Shown here one piece after another: positions 35,724 to 43,962 of a DNA stretch of 64,000 bases. The position numbers and the translations under genes are program-made. The notes under the pieces are model-generated. The model was not told the DNA's origin. It saw only the letters and a program-made list of their open reading frames with translations, and searched no databases. The stretch comes from Microbacterium neungamense (GTDB lineage Bacteria; Actinomycetota; Actinomycetes; Actinomycetales; Microbacteriaceae): contig NZ_CP069717.1 in the NCBI RefSeq assembly GCF_024971095.1, positions 1,426,001 through 1,490,000 on the forward strand. The letters run 5' to 3'. Every line of letters starts with the position of its first letter. Within the stretch, counting starts at the first letter, position 1.

Positions 35724-36672
35724 TCAGGCGGCCAGGTCGAATCGTGCCCGGCCGCCGCGCCGGGGTGTGCGCTGAGGGTCCAGCCAGGGCGGCGGGATGA
35801 AGACCGGCGTCGCCGTCACGCCCGTCCCCTCGATGCGTATCTCCCAGCCGTCGTCGTGGATGCGGTGATGGCAGGCGACGCAGAGCAGGATGCCGTTGCT
35901 GAGATCCGTGCCTCCGCCGTCCCGCATCCACCAGCGCAGGTGATGCGCCACCACGTACCCCGGGCGGTGCCCCGCAGAAAGCGCACCCGCCGTCGCGTTC
36001 GCACCTGGGCGTCCGCGGCCATCCGCCGCGCGGTCGCCGCCGAAACCGGCTGGGTGATCCCGTCGATCGTGGCCGTCCCCGCGCCGCTCTGGAGATCGGA
36101 GAGCGAGATGCGGACCACGACCGTGGTCGTCGCCAGCGTCGGCATCTTCGTGCAGCCGAGCGCGTGCCGGCAGAGGTCGGCGAGGGCGTCGGCCTGCATC
36201 TGCTTCACCGAGCGCGGCCACGATCGACGCACCGGTCTCGGGATCGAACCGCCCCTCGACCCGGATGCATCCCTCGCGGTCGCTCGACGAGGTGCCATTC
36301 CATCTCGGCCGCGCTGTCCGCGTCGGCGCGGGGCGCGACACTGTCCAGCATCCGGATGATCTCCGACGCGGCGGCGACCGAGAGCTCCCCCGCGTCGAGC
36401 GCTCGCGCGACGTGCGGATGCTTGGCCGGCATCCGTTCTCCCGAGATCGACGTGCGCGGCGCCGGACGAAGGAGTCGCGCCCGAGATCGGCGGTGGACCG
36501 CCGGGCCACCTCGGCGGCGATCTTCACATGCGCCGCCTCGACGCACCGCCGCAGCGTTCCGAACGCCGCGTTGACCGCGGCGAGTTCGGCGTCGGTCAGC
36601 GCGTCCGGCACACGGTCGCCGCCGACCGCGATCAACGCGTCGAGCGCCTCCGCGATCCGTGTCGACGAATTT
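35724..36672 (-). pseudogene. decayed DUF222-HNH endonuclease gene
   Basis: Pieces of one protein occur in different frames: TRIAEALDALIAVGGDR...AAEVARRS (36.65-36.5 kb), then SGERMPAKHPHVARALDAGEL...AAEMEWHLVER, then GCIRVEGRFDPETGASIVAAL, then VKQMQADALADLCRHALGCTKM...RRMAADAQ, and finally RPGYVVAHHLRWWMRDGG...LLCVACHHRIHDDGWEI (HNH half). Between pieces, stretches present in relatives are missing, so these are internal deletions, not just base errors. No ATG/GTG start is found between the ABC-F stop and the first piece. Not expressed as a functional nuclease. Confidence 0.85.
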
Positions 36673-36698
36673 CGAGTACGGACCGCCGGCCCGGAGCC

Positions 36699-38297
36699 TC
36701 AGGCGAGCTCGATGAGCTCCTGGTACTCCTTGCTCCACAGGTCCTCGACCCCGTCGGGCAGGATGAGCACCCGCTCGGGGTTCAGCGACTCCACGGCGCC
36801 GGGGTCGTGGGACACCAGCACCACGGCGCCCTCGTAGTGCGCCAGCGCGCCGAGGATCTCCTCGCGGGAGGCCGGGTCGAGGTTGTTCGTGGGCTCGTCG
36901 AGCAGCAGCAGGTTCGCGGACGACACCACGAGGGTCGCCAGCGACAGTCGGGTCTTCTCGCCGCCGGAGAGCACTCCGGCGGGCTTGTGCACGTCGTCCC
37001 CGGTGAACAGGAAGGAGCCGAGCACCTTGCGCGCCTCGGTCTCGGTGAGGTCGGGCGCCGCGGAGACCATGTTCTGCAGCACGGTGCGCGAGACGTCGAG
37101 GTTCTCGTGCTCCTGGGCGTAGTATCCGATCTTCAGGCCGTGCCCCGGCTCGAGCCGCCCGGTGTCGGGCTGGTCCACGCCGGCGAGGATCCGCAGCAGC
37201 GTCGTCTTGCCCGCGCCGTTGAGCCCGAGCACGACGACCTTCGAGCCGCGGTCGATCGCGAGGTCCACATCTGTGAAGATCTCCAGCGACCCGTACGACT
37301 TCGACAGGCCCTTCGCCTGCAGCGGCGTCTTCCCGCAGGGCGCCGGCTTCGGGAACCGGAGCTTGGCGACCTTGTCCTCCTGCCGCACCTCCTCGAGTCC
37401 CGACAGCAGCTTCTCGGCCCGCGCGAGCATCTGGTGCGCCGCCGCGGCCTTCGTCGCCTTCGCCCCGAAGCGGGCCGCCTGCAGCTGCAGCTGCGTCGCC
37501 TTCTTCTCGGCGTTCGCGCGCTCCTTCTTGCGCCGCTCCTCGTCGGCCACCCGCTGGCGCAGGTAGTTCTTCCAGTTCATGTTGTAGATGTCGATGACCT
37601 GGCGGTTGGCGTCCAGGTAGAACACCCGGTTGACCGTCTCCCCGACCAGCTCCACGTCGTGGCTGATCACGATCAGCCCGCCCTTGTAGCCCTTCAAGAA
37701 GTCCCGCAGCCAGACCACGCTGTCCGCGTCGAGGTGGTTGGTCGGCTCGTCCAGGATCATGGTCCCGGCGTCCGAGAACAGGATGCGGGCGAGCTCGATG
37801 CGCCGGCGCTGACCGCCCGACAGCGTCTTCAGCGGCTGGTCGAGGATCCGATCCGGCAGCGAGAGGTTGTGCGCGATCGACGCCGCCTCCGCCTCGGCCG
37901 CGTAGCCGCCGAGAGCCTCGAAGCGCTCGGTGAGGTTCGCGAACCTCTTCATCGCCTTCTCGGCGACGGCGGGGTCGGCCGAGCCCATCTGCTCGGACGC
38001 CTCGCGGATGCCCAGGGTCAGCGATCCGAGCCCGCGCGCGTCCAGGATGCGGGTGCGGGCGAGCATCTCCGGGTCGCCCGAGCGCGGATCCTGCGGCAGG
38101 TACCCCAGCTCGCCGGAGCGGGTCACCTTGCCCTCCGACGGCAGCAGATCCCCCGCGAGCACCTTCGTCAGGGTCGTCTTGCCCGCGCCGTTCCGGCCCA
38201 CCAGTCCGATCTTGTCCCCGTCGGCGACGCGGAAGGACACGTCGGACATGAGCACGCGCGCGCCGACGCGTATCTCGAGCTGGTCCACGGCAAGCAC
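36699..38297 (-). CDS. ABC-F family ATPase
   Basis: A 532-residue protein with two fused ABC domains and no membrane segment. Domain 1 GRNGAGKTTLT, LSGGQRRRIELAR, ILDEPTNHLD. Linker of about 80 residues, basic and coiled (RKKERANAEKKATQLQLQ). Domain 2 LGLNGAGKTTLL, LSGGEKTRLSLA, LLLDEPTNNLD. ABC-F proteins act on the ribosome (translation factors or antibiotic protection); the linker is moderate in length, so a housekeeping Uup/EttA-like role is as likely as resistance. Start GTG 38297; a TATACT box further upstream gives a leader. Confidence 0.87.
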   Translation of the reverse strand: MLAVDQLEIRVGARVLMSDVSFRVADGDKIGLVGRNGAGKTTLTKVLAGDLLPSEGKVTRSGELGYLPQDPRSGDPEMLARTRILDARGLGSLTLGIREASEQMGSADPAVAEKAMKRFANLTERFEALGGYAAEAEAASIAHNLSLPDRILDQPLKTLSGGQRRRIELARILFSDAGTMILDEPTNHLDADSVVWLRDFLKGYKGGLIVISHDVELVGETVNRVFYLDANRQVIDIYNMNWKNYLRQRVADEERRKKERANAEKKATQLQLQAARFGAKATKAAAAHQMLARAEKLLSGLEEVRQEDKVAKLRFPKPAPCGKTPLQAKGLSKSYGSLEIFTDVDLAIDRGSKVVVLGLNGAGKTTLLRILAGVDQPDTGRLEPGHGLKIGYYAQEHENLDVSRTVLQNMVSAAPDLTETEARKVLGSFLFTGDDVHKPAGVLSGGEKTRLSLATLVVSSANLLLLDEPTNNLDPASREEILGALAHYEGAVVLVSHDPGAVESLNPERVLILPDGVEDLWSKEYQELIELA

Positions 38298-38375
38298 AGC
38301 GGGATCCGTTCTTCGTGAGGGTGGGCGGCCGAATGGCCAGCCTCCCAGTATAGGAGCCGCTTCCGGGAGCCCGGC

Positions 38376-38723
38376 TCAGCCGAAGTAGAGCGGGTGGTGC
38401 CGCACGCATCCCGGGTTGAACGCCGTCCCGCACGCGGGACACGCGGCCGCCGCCCGGTACGCGGCGATCCGCATCCGCTCCCCGCACACCCCGCACAGGG
38501 CGGCCTCGACCCCAGCATCCGCCTGTGTCCACGGCAGGAGCGGATGCCGGGCCGCCTCGGCGTGGCAGTGCAGGCACGGGTACCAGTCCCCGCAGCAGGC
38601 GAACCGGATCGCGACGACGTCGTGCGCGGCGCGGTAGTGGGCGCATCGCGTCTGCGGGTCGACCTCCCGCCCGCGGACCAGGACCCCGCCCACGCACACC
38701 TCGCTCACCTGCACCTCGCTCAT
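38376..38723 (-). CDS. CHY zinc-finger protein coupled to the biotin operon
   Basis: A 115-residue protein of the CHY zinc-finger type: RCAHYRAAHDVVAIRFACCGDWYPCLHCHAE, then ALCGVCGERM and ACPACGTAFNPGCVRHH, giving about ten Cys and several His ligands for three zincs (motif quoted in parts; residues 27-112). Its ATG overlaps the bioN stop (ATGA), so it is translated with the biotin transporter. Function unknown; no enzymatic motif. Confidence 0.8.
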   Translation of the reverse strand: MSEVQVSEVCVGGVLVRGREVDPQTRCAHYRAAHDVVAIRFACCGDWYPCLHCHAEAARHPLLPWTQADAGVEAALCGVCGERMRIAAYRAAAACPACGTAFNPGCVRHHPLYFG

Positions 38724-39316
38724 CGGACCAGCCCCCGCGCCGCCAAAGCATCCCCCACATCGTCCGCGTGCCGCATCGTCATCACCAGCAGCGGCACCGC
38801 TGCCCGCACCCCGAGGCGCACACCGCGGGCACGCTGCGCCTCCCGCACGCGCTCCGCGAACCCCGCCACGACCGGGATCATCGCGAGCGTCAGCGACAAG
38901 GTCATCGCAACGCCCTCAGGGTCGATGCCGACCCGGCGCAGGGGCCGCAGCATCCGTCGCAGGACGTCGAGCAGCTCCCCCATCCGGGTGGTGGCGGTGA
39001 CCAGATCGGCGAGCAGCAGCAGCGACACCATGCGGCCGACGGCCACGACGGCGGCATCCGCCCCGGCGAACACCCACAGCGCCCCGCCGAGCACCAGGAC
39101 CAGCCAGCGCATCCGCCACCAGGACGCGGCGAGCACGCGCCACGGTAGCCGCGCGAGCGGGTACGCCGCGGTCGCCGCCGTGAGGATCGCCACCACGCTG
39201 ACCACCCCGTGCGGATACAGCGAGATCGCCAGGGCGCACAGCGCCAGCCCGGCGAGCTTCACCCCAGCCGGCATCCGGTGCAGCGGCCCTGCCCCCGGCA
39301 CGAAGAGCGAGATCAT
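38720..39316 (-). CDS. bioN: ECF transporter T component BioN
   Basis: A 198-residue membrane protein of the CbiQ/EcfT family, with about five hydrophobic helices and the cytoplasmic coupling motif ARGVRLGVR before the C-terminal VMTMRHADDVGDALAARG. It links the BioM ATPase to the BioY substrate binder. ATG 39316 overlaps the bioM stop (ATGA), preferred over the GTG two codons earlier. Confidence 0.85.
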   Translation of the reverse strand: MISLFVPGAGPLHRMPAGVKLAGLALCALAISLYPHGVVSVVAILTAATAAYPLARLPWRVLAASWWRMRWLVLVLGGALWVFAGADAAVVAVGRMVSLLLLADLVTATTRMGELLDVLRRMLRPLRRVGIDPEGVAMTLSLTLAMIPVVAGFAERVREAQRARGVRLGVRAAVPLLVMTMRHADDVGDALAARGLVR

Positions 39317-40023
39317 CCGCACTCCGCCCGGTACGTGCGGATCACCGTCTCCGGCTCCCCCACGGCCCCCACCCGCCCGTCCTGGAACAGCACGGCCTCC
39401 TCGCAGCGCGCCGCGAGCTCGAGATCGTGCGTCACCAGCACCACCGGGATGTCCAGGCCGAGCAGCAGATCGCCGATCCGGCGGGCGTTGCGCAGGTCGA
39501 GCAGGGTCGTCGGCTCGTCGGCCACGAGCATCGCCGGCCCGCTCGCCAGCACCGACGCGATGGCCAGCAGCTGCCGCTGCCCGCCGGACAGCGCGGATGC
39601 CGGAACGTCCGCCAGCGCATCCAGGCCGTGACCGGCGAGGATCTCCCGCGCGCGGGCATCCGCCTCCCGCCGGCCCAGGCCGCGCAGCGACAGCGCCACG
39701 TCCTCCGCCGGGGTGGGCATCAGGATCTGCGCCTCGGGATTGGTGAAGACGAAGCCGACGCGCGCGCGAAGGGCCGCCGCGTCCCTCCGCGGGTCGAGGC
39801 CGAGCACGCTCAGAGCGCCGGCCGTCGGCATCCGCAGCCCGTTCAGCAGCCGGGCGAAGGACGACTTGCCGGAGCCGTTCGCGCCGATCACAGCCGTGCG
39901 CCGGGCGGTCAACCTCAGCGTGACGTCGTGCAGCACCTCACGGCCGTCGATCGTGAGTCCGACGCCGTCGGCGACGATCCCGCCGCCGGTGGCGCGGGGC
40001 TCCGCCGCGGTCTCAGGCCGCAT
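39313..40023 (-). CDS. bioM: ECF transporter ATPase BioM
   Basis: A 236-residue ATPase. Walker A IGANGSGKSSFARLLNGL, Q-loop FTNPEAQI, signature LSGGQRQLLAIA, Walker B MLVADEPTTLLDLRNAR and H-loop LVTHDLE. Powers biotin uptake with BioN and BioY. Its start overlaps bioY by 11 bp. Confidence 0.88.
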   Translation of the reverse strand: MRPETAAEPRATGGGIVADGVGLTIDGREVLHDVTLRLTARRTAVIGANGSGKSSFARLLNGLRMPTAGALSVLGLDPRRDAAALRARVGFVFTNPEAQILMPTPAEDVALSLRGLGRREADARAREILAGHGLDALADVPASALSGGQRQLLAIASVLASGPAMLVADEPTTLLDLRNARRIGDLLLGLDIPVVLVTHDLELAARCEEAVLFQDGRVGAVGEPETVIRTYRAECG

Positions 40024-40591
40024 GCGCGAGGGCCCGTGAGCCTCCGAACGCCCGCGGGTAGGCCCGGGCCAGCGCGACCGCGAGCGCCGTGGCCGCCGCC
40101 GCCTTGAGCAGGTCGCCGGGCAGGAACACGAGAGCGGATGCCGCGGTCGGCAGCAGCGGCGTGCCGAGCACGGCCGCCTGCACCGGGACGCCGAACAGGT
40201 ACACCACGAGGATGCCGCCCGCCACGCAGGCCAGGCCCGCGCGCCACCAGGTGAACCGACCGCGGTGCGCGATCAGCCCGATCACCACGACGCCGAAGAT
40301 CCAGCCGAGCATGTACCCGGCCGTGGGTCCGGCGAAGACGCCGAGTCCGCCCCGGCCGCCGGCCAGGACCGGCAGCCCGATCGCGGCCAGTCCGAGGACG
40401 AGGAGGATCGCCAGCGGCGCGCGGCGGGGACCGAGCACGAGGCCGGCGAGCATCACGCCCAGGGTCTGCGCCGTGATCGGCACGCCGCCCGGCAGCGGCA
40501 CGACCACCATGCCGAGCACCACGATGAGCGCCGCGAACACGGCGATGCGGGCGAGGTCGGCGCCGAGCGGGCGCACGGGGGTATCGGTCAT
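40013..40591 (-). CDS. bioY: biotin-specific S component BioY
   Basis: A 192-residue, six-helix membrane protein. VVPLPGGVPITAQTLGVML and GPTAGYMLGWIFG are the BioY biotin-binding motifs. First gene of bioY-bioM-bioN-CHY, divergent from the bioQ-like repressor across 100 bp with two operators. The window's acyl-CoA carboxylase needs biotin, a plausible reason for scavenging. Confidence 0.9.
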   Translation of the reverse strand: MTDTPVRPLGADLARIAVFAALIVVLGMVVVPLPGGVPITAQTLGVMLAGLVLGPRRAPLAILLVLGLAAIGLPVLAGGRGGLGVFAGPTAGYMLGWIFGVVVIGLIAHRGRFTWWRAGLACVAGGILVVYLFGVPVQAAVLGTPLLPTAASALVFLPGDLLKAAAATALAVALARAYPRAFGGSRALAHAA

Positions 40592-40649
40592 CGGGGACTC
40601 CTTCGGGTAGGCGGATGCGGGAGCGGGCGGGCGCCGCGCGGACCCTTCC

Positions 40650-40677
40650 TGAACAGTGTTCACCTGAACGGTGTTCA
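40650..40677. promoter_or_regulatory. tandem BioQ-type operators between bioY and bioQ
   Basis: TGAACAGTGTTCA (40650-40662, perfect 6-1-6 palindrome) and TGAACGGTGTTCA (40665-40677, one mismatch) are spaced by 2 bp. They resemble the TGAAC-N3-GTTAC motif known for corynebacterial BioQ. The second site abuts the -10 of bioQ. Confidence 0.8.
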
Positions 40678-40678
40678 C

Positions 40679-40684
40679 TATACT
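40679..40684 (+). promoter_or_regulatory. leaderless -10 of bioQ
   Basis: TATACT, 7 nt before ATG 40692, directly after the second operator. Confidence 0.7.
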
Positions 40685-40691
40685 CGGGATC

Positions 40692-41243
40692 ATGTCCCCC
40701 ACCCGGCACGACCGCGAGAGCGTGACCTGCGCCGCCCTCGACCTGCTCGACCGGGTCGGGCTGCCGGACCTGTCCATGCGCCGGCTGGCGGCCGAGCTCG
40801 ACGTGCAGCCCAGTGCGCTGTACTGGCACGTCGCCAGCAAGCAGGAGCTGCTGGCCGCGGTCGCGGACCGCATCCTGCGCACGGTCCCCGAGCCCGACCC
40901 GGCCGCGCCCCTCGCGGACGTCGCGCGGGCCATCCGCGACTCGCTGCTCGCCTACCGCGACGGGGCGGAGGTCGTGATGAGCACGTACGCGCTGCGCCTC
41001 GGCGCCCGGCGCGCCCAGGAGGCGCTGATCGCCTCGCTCGGCACCGATGGGGACGAGGATCTCGCGGATGCCGCCTTCGAGTTCATCCTCGGTCACGCCA
41101 TGCTGCTGCAGCAGCGGATGCACGCGCAGAGCATCGGGGCGGTGGAACCGGATGCCGCCGACCCGACCGCCCGCTCCGCGGAGGTGTTCGACGCGGGCAT
41201 CCGCGCCTTCGCCGCGCTCAGCGCCGCCCGTCGCCCGTCCTGA
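40692..41243 (+). CDS. bioQ: TetR family biotin-uptake repressor, BioQ-like
   Basis: A 183-residue repressor. HTH: DLLDRVGLPDLSMRRLAAEL and VQPSALYWHVASKQELL. The C-terminal domain is of the TetR_C type seen in TetR/BioQ. Divergent from bioY with operators in between. Start ATG 40692 is preferred over the in-frame 40671, which lies inside the operator. The 3' end overlaps the opposing MFS gene by 26 bp. Confidence 0.85.
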   Translation: MSPTRHDRESVTCAALDLLDRVGLPDLSMRRLAAELDVQPSALYWHVASKQELLAAVADRILRTVPEPDPAAPLADVARAIRDSLLAYRDGAEVVMSTYALRLGARRAQEALIASLGTDGDEDLADAAFEFILGHAMLLQQRMHAQSIGAVEPDAADPTARSAEVFDAGIRAFAALSAARRPS

Positions 41244-42376
41244 TCCCGTCCTCGACGCGGGTTCCGACCCGGAGCCCGTCGCGCATCCGCAGCCCGGGGA
41301 CGAGGGAGAGCAGCAGCAGCGCCGCCGTGAACAGGTACACGCCGGCGAAGCCGGCCGCCGCGGACGGGAGGGCGAGGAAGACGAGGCCGCCCAGCGCGAT
41401 CGCGACCGAGGAGCCGGAGGCGTCCGAGATGGACAGCGCCGAGGAGTGGAAGCCCTCGTTCGCCGGGGTCGAGTACGCGAGCGTGAGCACCGTGAGCCGC
41501 GGATAGATCAGGCCCATGCCGGCGCCGGCCAAACCCCACGCGCCGACGACGAGCCAGGGCAGGGCGCCGGTCACCGACACGGCGAGCACCCCGAGCACCG
41601 CGGCGAGGAGCAGCGGGATGGCCGATCGCGACGCCGATCACCGCGATCGCGGCCAGCGCGACGGGCCAGCCGATCGCCGGGGGCGCCTCACCCGCCAGGC
41701 CGACCGCCACCGCGGCCGCCGCGACGACCGCCGCCAGCATCAGCCGCATGCCGATCCGGCCGCGCAGTGGTCGCTCCCCCTCCGGCGCCTGGAGGGGCAC
41801 CCGGCGGAGCCTGGCCACCACGAGCAGGAAGGCCATCGCGGTGAGCACCGCGACGCCCAGGAACGCCCAGCGCCAGTGCAGGAACTCCGCCACCGCGCCG
41901 GCGAGGAACGGACCCACCATCGACGGCACCACCCAGGCGGCGGCGAAGGCGGCGAAGATGCGTCCGTGCAGCTGCGGCGGATACACCCGCGCGACGACGA
42001 CATAGAGGGCGACCGTCTGTCCGCCGGCGCCGAGCCCCTGGATCAGCCGCCCGGCGATGAAGAGCTCCATGTCCGGTGCGGCGCCGGACACCACGAGCCC
42101 CGCGGTGAACAGCAGCACGGCGGTGTACAGCGGCGCCCGCGGCCCGCTCCGGTCGCTCCACGCCCCGGCGGCCACCATGCCGATGACGCTGGTGGCGAGC
42201 GTTCCCGAGAACGCCACCGCGTACAGCGCCTCCCCGTCCAGGTCTCGGCTGACGATCGGCATCACCGTGGTGACGGCGAGTGCCTCGATCGCCGCGAGGA
42301 GGATGAGGACGACCGACCCGATCGTGATGCCGAGCCGGTCGCGGTCCCAGATCGTCGCGATCGCGATCGTGCTCAC
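41218..42376 (-). CDS. MFS transporter, frameshifted near 41620
   Basis: GTG 42376 begins STIAIATIWDRDRLGITIGS. Helices follow with SRDLDGEALYAVAFSGTLA, then SDRSGPRAPLY (motif A region) and FIAGRLIQGLGAGG, to VALAAIAVIGVAIG. One surplus base near 41620 (gg in gatggcc) shifts the frame; after removal it continues IPLLLAAVLGVLAV to PALL-type helices and ends at 41218. Restored length about 385 residues, 11-12 helices, drug/metabolite exporter type. Start overlaps the C-S lyase stop (GTGA), so it may export a product linked to that enzyme. Probable sequence error. Confidence 0.78.
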
Positions 42377-43521
42377 CCCCGGATCCGGGCGATGCGCTCC
42401 ACGGCCTCGGTGATGATCTCCGGGCTCGTGCCGAAGTTGAAGCGGACGTGGCCGCGTCCCTCCGCGCCGAAGGCCGGCCCGAAATGCAGGGCCACCTTCG
42501 CCTCGCGGAGGATGCGGCGGGCGGGGTTGTCGCCCCAGCCGAGCCCGGCGAGGTCGATCCAGGCCAGGTATCCGGCATCCGGCATCCGGTAGCGGGCCTC
42601 GGGGAGATGCTCGGCGAGCAGCGATCCCAGCAGCCGCCGGTTCTCGTCGAGTGTGAGGAGCAGGCCGTCCAGCCACTCGTCGCTCTCCGGTGCGAACGCG
42701 GCGATCGCCGCGAGCAGGCCGAACTGGCCGGTGCGCCACTCCACCTCCACGGGCAGCGCGCGCAGCAGCGCGGCGTGCTCGGCGGAGCCGGCCACCATCA
42801 GGGCGCATTTCAGGCCGGCGAGGTTGAAGGCCTTGCTGGCGCTGACCACGGTGAAGCCCACCTCGGCCGCCGCGTCTCCGGAGGCGAGGAAGGGCGTGAA
42901 GGGGACGCGGCGCTGCACCAGCGGCGCGTGGATCTCGTCGGAGACGACCGTCGCGCCGTGCTCACGGGCGAGCCGGGCGAGCGCGTCCAGCGCCTCGGCC
43001 GAGTGGACGGTGCCGGTCGGGTTGTGCGGGTTGCACAGCAGCACCGCGCGTGCGCCGGATGCCAGCGCCGCGGCGATGCCGTCCAGGTCGAGCTCCCACG
43101 CCCCGCCGGTGTCCCGCAGCGGCACTCGCTCGACGACGCCGCCGGCTTCCTCGACCAGCTCGTAGAACGGCGGATACACCGGCGGGTTCACGATCACCCG
43201 CTCCCCCGGCGCGATCACGCGGCGGAGGAGCTCCACGATGCCCATGCTGACGTCCGCGGTGGAGCGCATCCGCGCGGCATCCGGGGTCCAGCCGAAACGC
43301 CGCTGCGCGAACGCCGCGTACGCCTGAGGAAGCGGGGTGCGCGAGGCGATGTACCCGGTGTCGCCGAGCCGCACGGCGTGCTCCAGGGCGCGCGCGACGG
43401 CGGGCGCCAGCGGGAAGTCCGTCTCGGCGACGAACAGCGGCAGGACGTCCTCGGGGTACTCCCGCCACTTCTCGCTGGTGCGCTGCCGCAACTGCTCCAA
43501 GGGCAAGGCCTTCACCCGCAT
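42373..43521 (-). CDS. MalY/PatB family C-S lyase (PLP aminotransferase fold)
   Basis: A 382-residue PLP enzyme. LFVAETDFPLAPAV, NPPVYPPFYELV, LLCNPHNPTGTVH, VSDEIHAPLV and the PLP-Lys motif SASKAFNLAGLKCA match cystathionine beta-lyase/cysteine desulfhydrase PatB. ATG 43521 has ggagg 5 nt upstream. It follows the suf operon in the same direction after a hairpin region. A sulfur-mobilising role is possible but the physiological substrate is unknown. Confidence 0.85.
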   Translation of the reverse strand: MRVKALPLEQLRQRTSEKWREYPEDVLPLFVAETDFPLAPAVARALEHAVRLGDTGYIASRTPLPQAYAAFAQRRFGWTPDAARMRSTADVSMGIVELLRRVIAPGERVIVNPPVYPPFYELVEEAGGVVERVPLRDTGGAWELDLDGIAAALASGARAVLLCNPHNPTGTVHSAEALDALARLAREHGATVVSDEIHAPLVQRRVPFTPFLASGDAAAEVGFTVVSASKAFNLAGLKCALMVAGSAEHAALLRALPVEVEWRTGQFGLLAAIAAFAPESDEWLDGLLLTLDENRRLLGSLLAEHLPEARYRMPDAGYLAWIDLAGLGWGDNPARRILREAKVALHFGPAFGAEGRGHVRFNFGTSPEIITEAVERIARIRG

Positions 43522-43530
43522 CGGTCCTCC

Positions 43531-43590
43531 AAGGTTTCGACTCGCTCCGCTTCGCGGTGCTCGCTCAACCTTGACACGCAGCCGCGTCAA
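43531..43590 (-). terminator. paired hairpins behind sufT
   Basis: aaggtt/aacctt (43531-43572) encloses a ctcgct-rich palindromic segment, and ttgac...gtcaa (43571-43590) adds a second stem. This is typical of short palindromic repeats behind Microbacteriaceae genes. They likely end the suf transcript. Confidence 0.5.
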
Positions 43591-43620
43591 GTCCGCTGCG
43601 CGGCCGTGACCCGGCTCGTG

Positions 43621-43950
43621 TCAAATCGCGAAGCCGAGCGCGCGCATCATGTCGCGGCCGTCGTCGGTGATCCGCTCCGGCCCCCACGGCGGCATCCACA
43701 CCCAGTTGATGCGGAACCGCTCCACGACGTTGTCCAGCGCCTGCGCGGTCTGCTCCTCGAGCACGTCGGTGAGCGGGCATCCGGCGCTGGTCAGGGTCAT
43801 GTGGATGACCAGGGCGTCGTTCTCCTCGTCCCACGCGAGGTCGTAGATCAGGCCGAGGTCGACGACGTTGATCCCGAGCTCCGGGTCCATGACGTCCTTC
43901 AGAGCCTCGATGACCTCGTCGTACTTCTCCTCGGAGAGCGTCGCCGTCAT
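43621..43950 (-). CDS. sufT: SufT/DUF59 metal-sulfur cluster assembly factor
   Basis: A 109-residue MIP18-family protein. DVMDPELGINVVDLGLIYDL, the conserved Cys in TSAGCPLTDVLEEQ, and VWMPPWGPERITDDGRDMMR. It helps deliver Fe-S clusters to client proteins. Besides the suf transcript it has a leaderless promoter of its own overlapping the sufC stop. Confidence 0.87.
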   Translation of the reverse strand: MTATLSEEKYDEVIEALKDVMDPELGINVVDLGLIYDLAWDEENDALVIHMTLTSAGCPLTDVLEEQTAQALDNVVERFRINWVWMPPWGPERITDDGRDMMRALGFAI

Positions 43951-43956
43951 GCTCCC

Positions 43957-43962
43957 AGCCTA
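43957..43962 (-). promoter_or_regulatory. internal leaderless -10 for sufT
   Basis: TAGGCT on the minus strand; its TAG is the sufC stop. It ends 6 nt before ATG 43950. Confidence 0.55.

Noticed and set aside
36699..38297. ABC-F protein as an antibiotic-resistance gene
   Set aside because: The interdomain linker shows no clear resistance-type extension and the context is housekeeping, so resistance cannot be claimed.
36205..38760. 851-codon open frame spanning the ABC-F and pseudogene region
   Set aside because: Out of frame with the ABC-F motifs. Only its last part (SGERMPAKHPH...) is real sequence, a fragment of the decayed HNH gene.
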